DNA of 8,197 bases from an uncultured Collinsella sp. (GTDB lineage Bacteria > Actinomycetota > Coriobacteriia > Coriobacteriales > Coriobacteriaceae): positions 1 to 8,197 of the forward strand of contig USPH01000049.1 of assembly GCA_900556515.1 (NCBI GenBank), in the 5' to 3' direction. Of this stretch, positions 1 through 5,698 are shown piece by piece; the stretch's first letter is position 1; each line of letters opens with the position of its first letter. Below the pieces are notes generated by a model. That model was not told the origin of the DNA. It ran no database searches and saw only the letters and a list, made by a program, of their open reading frames with translations. The position numbers were made by a program, and so were the translations under genes.

Positions 1-1190
1 GCGAGCGGGCTGACCTCGATGGGGTAATCGCACACGAAGGTCGGGTTGACGATGGTGTCCTCGCCCAGCTCATCGTAAAACTCGGCGATGATCTTGCCGG
101 CAGTCCACTCGGGCTTGATCTCCAGGCCCTTCTCGCGCGCGGCGGCAGCAAGCTCCTCGACCGGCGTGTCGATGGTGACCTGCTTGCCGAGCACGTCGGA
201 GACGATGTCGGTCATGGGACGGCTGGCCCACTCACCAGAAAGGTCGATGGTCTGGCCCTGGTACTCGATGACCTCGGGGTTGCCGATGGCCTTGTTAGCC
301 GCCTTAATGACACCCTGGGCGAGCGCCTTCATGCCCTCGAGGTCTGAGAAGGCACGGTAGGCCTCCATCGTGGTGAACTCGGGGTTGTGGGTAAGGTCCA
401 TGCCCTCGTTACGGAAGATGCGGCCGATCTCGAACACGCGCTCAAAACCACCGACGATGCAGCGCTTGAGGTGGAGCTCGGTGGCAATACGCAGGTAGCA
501 CTCCTGATCGAGCGCGTTGAAGTGGGTAATGAACGGCTTGGCGGTAGCGCCGCCCTGGATGGTCTGCAGGATGGGGGTCTCGACCTCCATGTAGCCGTCG
601 GACTCCATAAAGCGACGGAAGGTAGAGAGAATCTGCGAACGCTTACGGAAGGTCTCGCGAACGTCGTCGTTGGCGATCAGATCGACATAGCGCTGGCGAT
701 AGCGGGTCTCCTTGTCGGAAAGACCGTGGAACTTCTCGGGCAGCGGACGAACGGCCTTGGAAAGCAGGGTCGCGCTCTTAGGGGCAACGGAAAGCTGGCC
801 GCGCTGGGTGCGCACGACCACGCCGGTCACGCCCAGGATGTCGCCCAGGTCGAGGGCCTTGAGCGTATTCCAGGCGGCCTCGTCCATGTCGTTGATGCGG
901 CAGAACAGCTGAATCTCGGCAGTCGCATCGCGCACGACGATGAACATGATCTTGCCCTGACCGCGCTTGGCGACCACGCGGCCGGCGATCTTCACGACGT
1001 CCTCGGTGTCCTCGCCATCGGCAAGCTCGGCGTACTTAGCCTCGATATCGGCGACGTAGTCCTCAAGCTCAGAGTGCTCGGGATAGGGGTTCTGGCCCGC
1101 CTCGAACAGGGCGGCGCGCTTGGCCAGGCGGGTGGCGCGCTCATCGTTGAGCGTCGATGCCTGATCTGCGGCGTTCTGGTTCTCTGCCAT
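1..1190 (-). CDS. lysS: Lysyl-tRNA synthetase, class II (C-terminus cut by window edge)
   Basis: Charges tRNA-Lys with lysine in the cytoplasm, using ATP. 396 codons are visible and the frame is still open at base 1, so roughly the last quarter of a ~500-residue enzyme is missing. Visible parts: a short variable N-terminus; an OB-fold anticodon-binding domain around residues 65-150 (VKIAGRVVAKRGQGK, then IQLFC); the KETRYRQRYVDLI linker; and the class II core with VETPILQTIQGGATAKPF followed by motif 2, FRNEGMD at residues 259-265 and HNPEFTTMEAY just after. This layout is typical of bacterial class II LysRS. The ATG at 1188-1190 is preceded by GAGGAG (1198-1203) with a 7-nt spacer. It follows greA, with a hairpin terminator directly upstream of the ribosome binding site. 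Motif 3 lies outside the window. Identification is very secure. Confidence 0.96.
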   Translation of the reverse strand, partial: MAENQNAADQASTLNDERATRLAKRAALFEAGQNPYPEHSELEDYVADIEAKYAELADGEDTEDVVKIAGRVVAKRGQGKIMFIVVRDATAEIQLFCRINDMDEAAWNTLKALDLGDILGVTGVVVRTQRGQLSVAPKSATLLSKAVRPLPEKFHGLSDKETRYRQRYVDLIANDDVRETFRKRSQILSTFRRFMESDGYMEVETPILQTIQGGATAKPFITHFNALDQECYLRIATELHLKRCIVGGFERVFEIGRIFRNEGMDLTHNPEFTTMEAYRAFSDLEGMKALAQGVIKAANKAIGNPEVIEYQGQTIDLSGEWASRPMTDIVSDVLGKQVTIDTPVEELAAAAREKGLEIKPEWTAGKIIAEFYDELGEDTIVNPTFVCDYPIEVSPL

Positions 1191-1208
1191 AAGTTAGCTC
1201 CTCAAACT

Positions 1209-1241
1209 AAAACGCTCCCCAGGATTCGGTCCCAGGGAGCG
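1209..1241 (-). terminator. Hairpin terminator between greA and lysS
   Basis: Read on the minus strand, CGCTCCCTGGGA pairs with TCCTGGGGAGCG around a CCGAA loop. This gives a 12-bp stem in which two positions are U-G or G-U pairs, so it folds better in minus-strand RNA than in plus. The tail is only TTTT followed by AGTTTG, so termination may be partial. The lysS ribosome binding site starts about 6 bases past the four-T run. Confidence 0.75.
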
Positions 1242-1269
1242 AAAACATACCTTTACGCGGGACCGTGGT

Positions 1270-1740
1270 CTAGCGTGCGATCTTGGCGATGGTGTAGACG
1301 CGAGTCTTGCCGGAAGGCGTAACGACCTCGACGGAGTCGCCCTCGCCGTGACCGATGATGGCATGGCCGACCGGAGACTCGTTGGAAATCTTGTGCTCGA
1401 GCGAGTTGGTCTCGGTGGTACCAACGAGCGTGACTTCCATGACCTCGCCGTTGGGATCAATCAGCGAAACGGTGGAACCGATGGAGACGGTCAGGTCGCC
1501 CGTGGTGGCAGCAACCTGAGCGTTGGCGAGGATGGCCTGGATCTCGGCAATACGAGCGGCGTTCTGGGCCTGCTTGTCCTTAGCGGCGTCGTACTCGGAG
1601 TTCTCCGAAAGGTCGCCGAACGCGCGGGCTTCCTTGATGTCCTCGACGATCTCCTTGGCGTAATCGCCCTCACGCCAAGCGAGCTCCTCGACGAGCTTCT
1701 GGCGGCCCTCAGCGGTCAGTACGATCTGGCTTGCGTCCAT
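1270..1740 (-). CDS. greA: Transcription elongation factor GreA
   Basis: Binds the secondary channel of RNA polymerase and stimulates cleavage of backtracked RNA, releasing arrested complexes. The protein is 156 aa, close to the usual ~158. The N-terminal part (about residues 8-75) is the antiparallel coiled coil, with the family signature EARAFGDLSENSEY at its tip. D43 and E46 there correspond to the acidic pair that places the catalytic metal. The C-terminal FKBP-like domain carries SPVGHAIIGHGEGDSVEV and TPSG. The frame is open upstream to 1770, but the start is placed at 1740: GGGGAG (1749-1754) lies 8 nt before this ATG, and MDASQIVLTAEG matches the usual GreA N-terminus. It sits between tatA, which has its own terminator, and lysS. 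No convincing promoter was found in the 106-base gap upstream. Confidence 0.96.
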   Translation of the reverse strand: MDASQIVLTAEGRQKLVEELAWREGDYAKEIVEDIKEARAFGDLSENSEYDAAKDKQAQNAARIAEIQAILANAQVAATTGDLTVSIGSTVSLIDPNGEVMEVTLVGTTETNSLEHKISNESPVGHAIIGHGEGDSVEVVTPSGKTRVYTIAKIAR

Positions 1741-1782
1741 ACGGATATCTCCCCAACTCTGATCAAACAATCAACTGTCAAC

Positions 1783-1821
1783 AAAACGAAAAAGACCGGC
1801 TAGCCTGCGGGCAAGCCGGTC
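1783..1821 (-). terminator. Rho-independent terminator of tatA
   Basis: On the minus strand GACCGGCT pairs with AGCCGGTC (8 bp). Inside, after a T-T mismatch, GCC pairs with GGC around a CGCA loop. The tail is TTTTTCGTTTT, a strong intrinsic terminator 25 bases past the tatA stop. Confidence 0.9.
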
Positions 1822-1846
1822 AGGTGCTCACCCCAAAGGGATGGGA

Positions 1847-2122
1847 CTACTCTGCGTCCGCGTCGCTGTCCTCTGCCTGCTTCTTCTTGGCAGCAGCGAG
1901 CTTGGCCTCGAGCTCAGCGATCTCCTTGTCCTCCTCGGACTGCTCGACCACGACCTCCTCGGCCTGCTTGGTCTCGGCCTTATCGTCGCCCTCCATACCC
2001 TCACGGATATTCTTGACGGTAGAGCCGAGGGACTTGCCGAGCTTCGGCAGGTTCTTGGGCCCGAAGATAATCAGGACAACGACGAGAATAATGATGAGCT
2101 CAGGAGCCCTCAGTCCAAACAT
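1847..2122 (-). CDS. tatA: Sec-independent protein translocase subunit TatA
   Basis: Pore-forming subunit of the twin-arginine pathway, which moves folded proteins across the cytoplasmic membrane. The protein is 91 aa. A very short N-terminus (MFGLRAPEL) leads into one membrane helix at about residues 8-20. The conserved FG hinge follows at residues 20-21, then the amphipathic helix PKNLPKLGKSLGS (22-34). The tail is charged, coiled-coil-like, Glu/Lys-rich and ends acidic. E8 sits at the usual polar position of TatA. The open frame runs upstream to 2305 through the tRNA gene, but GGAGGT 5 nt before the ATG at 2122 and the homologous N-terminus fix the start. It appears to be a single-gene transcription unit with its own promoter and terminator. 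No tatC is in the window. TatB is a less likely label because the helix and hinge region fit TatA better. Confidence 0.93.
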   Translation of the reverse strand: MFGLRAPELIIILVVVLIIFGPKNLPKLGKSLGSTVKNIREGMEGDDKAETKQAEEVVVEQSEEDKEIAELEAKLAAAKKKQAEDSDADAE

Positions 2123-2158
2123 GTAGACCTCCACAATACAGCGAGACAAGCTCGAATG

Positions 2159-2187
2159 AGTATACCGCGGGTATCGCGGTATCACAA
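2159..2187 (-). promoter_or_regulatory. Promoter of tatA
   Basis: On the minus strand a -35 element TTGTGA (2182-2187) and a -10 element TATACT (2159-2164) are separated by exactly 17 bases. The -10 matches consensus at 5 of 6 positions and the -35 at 4 of 6. Initiation would fall near 2152, giving a leader of about 30 nt before the tatA ATG. The promoter lies directly past the tRNA terminator. Confidence 0.65.
2162..2182. promoter_or_regulatory. Perfect inverted repeat inside the tatA promoter (possible operator)
   Basis: ATACCGCG and CGCGGTAT form perfect 8-bp arms around a 5-bp spacer. The repeat fills the -35/-10 spacer and overlaps the -10. Position and symmetry suggest a binding site for a dimeric regulator. 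No regulator is encoded in the window and function is inferred. Confidence 0.4.
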
Positions 2188-2195
2188 CACTAGCT

Positions 2196-2223
2196 AAAAA
2201 AAGGGACCGCAAGAAGCGGTCCC
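2196..2223 (-). terminator. Rho-independent terminator of tRNA-Pro
   Basis: On the minus strand GGGACCGC pairs perfectly with GCGGTCCC (8 bp) around a TTCTT loop, followed by seven T residues. It lies 11 bases past the encoded CCA end of the tRNA. This is the strongest terminator in the window. Confidence 0.95.
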
Positions 2224-2234
2224 TCCTCATGCTC

Positions 2235-2311
2235 TGGTCGGGTTGACTGGATTTGAACCAGCGACCCCTGCGTCCCGAACGCAGTGCTCTACCAAACTGA
2301 GCCACAACCCG
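2235..2311 (-). tRNA. tRNA-Pro (anticodon CGG), CCA encoded
   Basis: A complete cloverleaf reads on the minus strand. The acceptor stem is CGGGTTG with CAACCCG. The D stem is GCTC/GAGC with an AGTTTGGTA loop. The anticodon stem is CTGCG/CGCAG with loop TTCGGGA, so the anticodon CGG (2275-2277) reads CCG proline codons. G37 follows the anticodon, as is usual for tRNA-Pro. The T arm is GCTGG TTCAAAT CCAGT, the discriminator is A at 2238, and CCA is encoded at 2235-2237. It lies 49 bases past ispE and is followed at once by its own terminator. Confidence 0.97.
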
Positions 2312-2319
2312 TTAGCTCG

Positions 2320-2331
2320 ACTATAGTAACA
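2320..2331 (-). promoter_or_regulatory. Possible -10 region for tRNA-Pro
   Basis: On the minus strand TGTTACTATAGT offers two overlapping -10 candidates: TACTAT preceded by TGT (an extended -10) and TATAGT. No good -35 hexamer is present 16-18 bases upstream. Initiation would fall only a few bases before the mature tRNA 5' end. Co-transcription with ispE, which lacks an obvious terminator, is the alternative. Confidence 0.35.
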
Positions 2332-2360
2332 AAGATTTCCGTCGTGTGCTAGAGAAATTT

Positions 2361-3257
2361 TTACTTCTTTGGCACTTCGACGCGAACCGTGCTGGGAATG
2401 AGCTCCGTCGCGCAGGACCACCAGCCGTTTTGCTGGGCAGCATCGGCAAGCCTTTCGGCCGTGGCGGCCGTATCGCAAATGGCAAACGAGCAGGCACCCG
2501 ATCCACACACGTCTACGGCAACGGTACCGTCCTGCGCGCGTAGCCAGTCGAGCACGGTTTGGATCTGCGGTTCCATTTGCGCGGAGATAACGCCCAGGTT
2601 GTTGTGGACGAGCGCGTAGGCCGCCTCGGCGTCTCCCGAACGAAGCGCCGATGCGATCGCACCGGGCTTCTCCGCAGGCACCGGGGTCTCGTCAAAGCGT
2701 CGATAGGCTTCAATTGTTGAAACGCTTGCTTCGCGCGGCTTGACCAGCACGACAGGAGTTGCGGGCAATGCGGGGTACTCGGTTGCCAGAACGTCTCCCC
2801 CGCCCACGTAAAATGCGGGGCTCGCATGCAAAAAGAAGGGAACGTCGGCACCGATGCCGCGCGCGATGTTGTCCAGCGCGGGATCGGCGTGGTCGATGTC
2901 CCAGAGTTCGGCCAGAGCAACGATAACCGCCGCGGCGTCCGTCGAAGGACCGCCCAGGCCGGCGCACAGCGGAATATGCTTCTCGATCGTCACGCAGATG
3001 TTGGCCTCGCGACCATAATGCTCGGCCATGGCAACCGCAGCCCGATACGCCGTATTCTTTTGCATGGGAAAATCTGATGCCGGAACCGTCTGGACGGTCA
3101 GCGCCTGCGCCAGCGTGACCGTCACGGTATCGGAAAGACCGACGGCCGCCATCAGGGAATCGACCCTGTGGTAGCCGCGGTCATCGCGCTCGGTATGAAC
3201 CCCCAGGTAGAGGTTAATCTTTGCCGGCGCGGAAAGAGTCAGGGACCAATCGGTCAC
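2361..3257 (-). CDS. ispE: 4-diphosphocytidyl-2-C-methyl-D-erythritol kinase IspE
   Basis: GHMP-family kinase of the MEP isoprenoid pathway; it phosphorylates the 2-hydroxyl of CDP-methylerythritol with ATP. The protein is 298 aa, normal for the family. APAKINLYLGV at residues 10-20 carries the conserved Lys (K13). The ATP-binding glycine loop is IPLCAGLGGPSTDAA (95-109), and GADVPFF (136-142) holds the likely catalytic Asp (D138). The C-terminal GHMP motif is CGSGACSFAI. The glycine loop is unusual: the common GGGSS/GGGSA core reads GGPST here. Translation starts at a GTG (3255-3257) with GAGGAG 8 nt upstream, located inside the last codons of veg. The gap to the veg stop is 2 nt, so the two are almost certainly co-transcribed and probably translationally coupled. 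No hairpin terminator is visible downstream. Confidence 0.96.
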   Translation of the reverse strand: MTDWSLTLSAPAKINLYLGVHTERDDRGYHRVDSLMAAVGLSDTVTVTLAQALTVQTVPASDFPMQKNTAYRAAVAMAEHYGREANICVTIEKHIPLCAGLGGPSTDAAAVIVALAELWDIDHADPALDNIARGIGADVPFFLHASPAFYVGGGDVLATEYPALPATPVVLVKPREASVSTIEAYRRFDETPVPAEKPGAIASALRSGDAEAAYALVHNNLGVISAQMEPQIQTVLDWLRAQDGTVAVDVCGSGACSFAICDTAATAERLADAAQQNGWWSCATELIPSTVRVEVPKK

Positions 3258-3259
3258 CG

Positions 3260-3556
3260 TTAATGCTCCTCGAGCTGATTGCCGAGCGGGGTAAAGATAT
3301 GCTCGCCGCTCTCGGGGTCGAACAGCTCGACCTGACCGGTGAGGACATCGATATACTGGTAGGACTGACGCGACTTGCGACCGCGACGCTCGTCGACCTC
3401 GACGATAAAGACGGCGGGGTGGACGCTCTTGATGGTGCCCATGCGCTCGACAACGCGGGTGCGGCCCATGTTGGCCTTCACCTTGACGCGATCGCCCACC
3501 ATATCGGTCAGCTTCTCGTGGATGTCGTCGACGTGATTGACTTCCATCTCTTCCAT
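3260..3556 (-). CDS. veg: Veg family protein
   Basis: Small basic protein of the Veg family (98 aa; family members are about 80-100 aa). Recognisable family features are the N-terminal helix VDDIHEKLTDMVGDRV, the KANMGRTRVVERMGTIKSV segment, HPAVFIVEVDE, and the end SYQYIDVLTGQVELFD. The molecular function is not settled. In Bacillus subtilis Veg has been linked to biofilm matrix gene expression, which may not apply here. The frame is open to 3580, but GGAGG (3565-3569) lies 8 nt before the ATG at 3556, so that start is preferred. veg beside ispE is also found in Bacillus-type genomes, which supports both calls. A promoter and a small leader hairpin lie upstream. The protein's final Glu-Glu codons form the ribosome binding site of ispE. 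Confidence 0.88.
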   Translation of the reverse strand: MEEMEVNHVDDIHEKLTDMVGDRVKVKANMGRTRVVERMGTIKSVHPAVFIVEVDERRGRKSRQSYQYIDVLTGQVELFDPESGEHIFTPLGNQLEEH

Positions 3557-3583
3557 GAACAGGGCCTCCAGAAGGTGCAATTC

Positions 3584-3603
3584 AAAAAGGGGATAATACC
3601 CCT
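3584..3603 (-). terminator. Small hairpin with T-run in the veg leader (possible attenuator)
   Basis: On the minus strand AGGGG pairs with CCCCT around a TATTAT loop, and a run of T follows directly. The stem is only 5 bp and lies between the candidate promoter and the veg ribosome binding site. It could be a weak terminator or pause, or chance. Confidence 0.3.
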
Positions 3604-3623
3604 AAGATAGACAAAACTCTAAT

Positions 3624-3653
3624 ACTATAGCACCCTGCTGCCGCCATACGCAA
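3624..3653 (-). promoter_or_regulatory. Candidate promoter of veg-ispE
   Basis: On the minus strand TGC precedes TATAGT (3624-3629), giving an extended -10 element that matches consensus at 5 of 6 positions. A weak -35, TTGCGT (3648-3653), lies 18 bases upstream. Initiation near 3617 gives a leader of about 60 nt before veg. Confidence 0.5.
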
Positions 3654-3659
3654 GTAGCT

Positions 3660-3675
3660 AAAAAAGCCCGGTCCC
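3660..3675 (-). other. T-tract without a visible stem, downstream of dtd
   Basis: On the minus strand GGGACCGGGC is followed by six T residues, 11 bases past the dtd stop. It looks like the 3' half of an intrinsic terminator, but no complementary GCCCGGTCCC lies upstream. Transcripts of the rdgB-dtd unit may end here inefficiently or run on into veg. Confidence 0.3.
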
Positions 3676-3686
3676 AAATTGACTAC

Positions 3687-4133
3687 TTACAGACTATCGG
3701 TGTCCAAGACGATGGTGAATGGGCCGTCGTTGACCAAGTCGACTTTCATATCGGCGCCAAAAATGCCGTGCGCCACGTGTTCGACATCTTGACGAACGAG
3801 CGTCAGGAAGTACTCGTAGAGCTCGTTGGCAACATCGGGTGCGCCGGCATCCGTAAACGACGGACGGCGACCGTGGCGGCAGTCGGCGAACAGCGTGAAC
3901 TGCGACACCACGAGCACCTCGCCGTCGACATCGGCAAGCGCCAAGTTGGTCTTGCCGTTCTCGTCCTCGTTGATACGCAGCCCGCGGAGCTTGCCCCACA
4001 GCTTGTCGGCCTCGGCACGCGTATCGCCATGGCCCACACCCAGCAGCACCAGGTAGCCTCGTCCAATGCGGCCCACGCACTCGCCATCGACCGTCACGCC
4101 GGCGTTGAGTACGCGCTGCACCACCGCGCGCAC
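3687..4133 (-). CDS. dtd: D-aminoacyl-tRNA deacylase DTD
   Basis: Hydrolyses D-amino acids, and glycine mischarged on tRNA-Ala, from tRNA; a cytoplasmic proofreading enzyme acting as a dimer. The protein is 148 aa, the normal length. It has the N-terminal MRAVVQRV start typical of the family, the catalytic SQFTL motif (residues 77-81), and the second signature [16 protein letters not shown] (125-140). The latter includes the Gly-Pro pair (137-138) that enforces chiral rejection. Start is a GTG at 4131-4133. GAGGAG (4140-4145), made by the last two Glu codons of rdgB, lies 6 nt before it, and the gap to the rdgB stop is 3 nt. This implies co-transcription and probably translational coupling with rdgB. 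Adjacency to rdgB fits a housekeeping quality-control role. Confidence 0.96.
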   Translation of the reverse strand: MRAVVQRVLNAGVTVDGECVGRIGRGYLVLLGVGHGDTRAEADKLWGKLRGLRINEDENGKTNLALADVDGEVLVVSQFTLFADCRHGRRPSFTDAGAPDVANELYEYFLTLVRQDVEHVAHGIFGADMKVDLVNDGPFTIVLDTDSL

Positions 4134-4136
4134 GGC

Positions 4137-4778
4137 CTACTCCTCGCCCGTCAGTTTGGCGGACAGATGCTCGAGCGCATGGAATCGATGGCTGATGGCG
4201 TTCTTCTCATCCGCCGTGAGCTCGGCCATGGTCTTGCCCGGCGTGTCGACCGGCAGGAACAGCGGGTCATAGCCAAAGCCGTGATCGCCGCGGCCCTCGT
4301 GCGCGATAACGCCCTCGCAAGCGCCCTCGCCATAGGTGACCAAGCCGTCCGTGTCGATGAGCGCAACGACGCTCATAAAGCGTGCGGTGCGGTCCTCATC
4401 TGCCACGCCTTCCAGGTTAACGAGAAGCTTGGCGTTGTTGGCGGCATCGTCGCCGTGCACGCCCGCATAGCGCGCGCTATACACACCGGGCTCACCGTCC
4501 AGCGCGTCGACGACCAAGCCCGAATCGTCGGCAATGGCCATAAGGCCCGTCTCCTCAACCGCGGCTTGGGCCTTGATGATGGCGTTCTCCAAAAACGTCG
4601 TGCCGTTTTCCTCGGGATCCTCAAAATCACCCAGCTGGCCGAGCGCCACAAAGCGCACCTCGGGCATGACCTTGCCCAAAATGGCCTCGATCTCGGTGAG
4701 CTTATGGGCGTTGCCCGTTGCCACGACGATGGTCGCCGCCGGGTCGAGGGTGTCGATGTCAATCTTCTCAAGTGCCAT
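4137..4778 (-). CDS. rdgB: XTP/dITP pyrophosphatase (RdgB/HAM1 family)
   Basis: Hydrolyses non-canonical purine triphosphates (dITP, XTP, ITP) to monophosphates, keeping hypoxanthine and xanthine out of nucleic acids. The protein is 213 aa. Motifs in order: ATGNAHKLTEI (20-30), NGTTFLENAIIKA (58-70), the metal/substrate site ADDSGL (83-88), YSARYAG (100-106), GFGYDPLF (167-174) and SHR (196-198). All are diagnostic of the family. There are about 13 extra residues before the first strand compared with typical members. They are real by this start choice, because GGAGG sits 6 nt before the ATG at 4778 and the next ATG lies beyond the substrate motif. It follows rph after a 140-base gap holding a terminator-like structure, and is coupled to dtd. 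Confidence 0.97.
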   Translation of the reverse strand: MALEKIDIDTLDPAATIVVATGNAHKLTEIEAILGKVMPEVRFVALGQLGDFEDPEENGTTFLENAIIKAQAAVEETGLMAIADDSGLVVDALDGEPGVYSARYAGVHGDDAANNAKLLVNLEGVADEDRTARFMSVVALIDTDGLVTYGEGACEGVIAHEGRGDHGFGYDPLFLPVDTPGKTMAELTADEKNAISHRFHALEHLSAKLTGEE

Positions 4779-4794
4779 GACTGGCCTCCTTGTC

Positions 4795-4803
4795 TCTATA
4801 GCA
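4795..4803 (-). promoter_or_regulatory. Weak candidate -10 for rdgB
   Basis: On the minus strand TGC-TATAGA resembles an extended -10, but no -35 hexamer is seen 16-19 bases upstream. Initiation would fall at or beside the ribosome binding site, leaving a leader of only about a dozen bases. The rest of the 4804-4882 stretch holds a 6-bp GAGGGG/CCCCTC pairing with a long loop and nothing else I recognise. Confidence 0.2.
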
Positions 4804-4882
4804 AGCCGCGTGAGGGGCGTTTGGGCACTTGACCTCTCCCCTCTCAGGCGATCGGACCTTTCAACGCAGCATTTCAGCAGAT

Positions 4883-4920
4883 AAAACCTACCAAAATAAA
4901 CCTGTCCCTTTTGGCAGGTT
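4883..4920 (-). terminator. Terminator-like region after rph with two alternative hairpins
   Basis: On the minus strand AACCTG (4915-4920, starting inside the rph stop codon) can pair with CAGGTT (4899-4904), followed by TATTTT. Alternatively the longer arm AACCTGCCAAAA (4909-4920) pairs with TTTTGGTAGGTT (4885-4896), giving 12 bp with one G-U pair. The second pairing excludes the first. It either ends the murI-rph transcript or tunes read-through into rdgB-dtd. Confidence 0.6.
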
Positions 4921-5644
4921 AGGCGATGGCTTGGCGCTGAAGCTCGATGAGCTCGACGATACCCTTGTCGCCCAGGTCGAGCAGGGCGTTGAGGCGTTTG
5001 CGGTCAAAGGGCGCCTGCTCGCCGGTGCCCTGGAGCTCGATCATCTCGCCGGTGTCGGTGGCGACGAGGTTCATGTCGACCTCGGCATGGCTGTCCTCGG
5101 AATAATCGAGGTCAAGCAGTGTATTGCCGTCGACAACGCCCATGGAGATGGCAGCCACCTGACCGGTAAGCGGGATGCGCTCGATCTTGCCCGCCTCGAC
5201 CCACATGGCGAGGGCGTCGTGCAACGCCACCCAGGCGCCGGTGATGCTCGCTGTACGCGTGCCGCCATCGGCCTGAATCACATCGCAGTCGACGGTGACG
5301 GTGTACTCGCCGAGCGCCTTCATGTTGACGGCGGTACGCAGGCTGCGGCCAATGAGGCGCTCGATCTCCATGGAGCGACCCTTGCGGTTGGCATGCTCGC
5401 GCTTGCAGCGCTTGCCGGTCGACGTCGGCAGCATGGCGTATTCCGCGGTCACCCAGCCGGCCTTAGCCCCCTTTCGCCAGCCCGGCACGCCCTCCTCGAT
5501 AGTGGCGGCGCACAGCACGCGCGTGTCACCGAACTCGGCCAAACACGAGCCGTGGGCGTGCTTCATGACGCCACGGGTGAGCTTAACGGGGCGCAACTCG
5601 TTGGCGGCGCGACCGTTAGCGCGGTTGACCTGCATGTACTCCAT
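4919..5644 (-). CDS. rph: Ribonuclease PH
   Basis: Phosphorolytic 3'-to-5' exoribonuclease that trims tRNA precursors and takes part in RNA turnover; it forms a hexameric ring. The protein is 241 aa, normal length. Visible signatures: [11 protein letters not shown] near the N-terminus, [14 protein letters not shown] (32-45), [20 protein letters not shown] (54-73), [11 protein letters not shown], and the phosphate-binding [14 protein letters not shown] (124-137) with GTR at 128-130. The lysine/arginine stretch at 78-90 is a somewhat unusual version of the segment before the RLIGR motif. The ATG at 5644 is chosen over the one three codons later because AAAGGA (5652-5657) sits 7 nt upstream of it. 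It follows murI after 54 bases with no terminator, so they probably share a transcript. Confidence 0.97.
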   Translation of the reverse strand: MEYMQVNRANGRAANELRPVKLTRGVMKHAHGSCLAEFGDTRVLCAATIEEGVPGWRKGAKAGWVTAEYAMLPTSTGKRCKREHANRKGRSMEIERLIGRSLRTAVNMKALGEYTVTVDCDVIQADGGTRTASITGAWVALHDALAMWVEAGKIERIPLTGQVAAISMGVVDGNTLLDLDYSEDSHAEVDMNLVATDTGEMIELQGTGEQAPFDRKRLNALLDLGDKGIVELIELQRQAIA

Positions 5645-5698
5645 AGAAATATCCTTTCGGCAAAAAATGTGGCGAAGGCCTTGACGGCTGCCTTACAT

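Noticed and set aside
387..1322. Plus-strand open frame of 311 codons over lysS
   Set aside because: In-register antisense shadow of lysS; the protein is low in recognisable features.
1776..1781. Perfect TTGACA hexamer on the minus strand upstream of greA
   Set aside because: No acceptable -10 hexamer exists 15-19 bases downstream; the hexamer lies at the end of the tatA terminator tail. A greA promoter cannot be claimed from this alone.
2123..2305. N-terminal extension of the tatA frame (61 codons)
   Set aside because: It runs through the tRNA-Pro gene, its terminator and the tatA promoter. The TatA N-terminus and a good ribosome binding site fix the start at 2122.
3768..4832. Plus-strand open frame of 354 codons over dtd and rdgB
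   Set aside because: In-register antisense shadow of two securely identified genes that are themselves in the same frame.
4804..4870. Riboswitch-like words in the rdgB leader (CTGAGA on minus as in THI boxes; CTCTCAGGC on plus as in glycine riboswitches)
   Set aside because: The other conserved segments of both riboswitch classes are missing, and neither rdgB nor dtd is a typical target.
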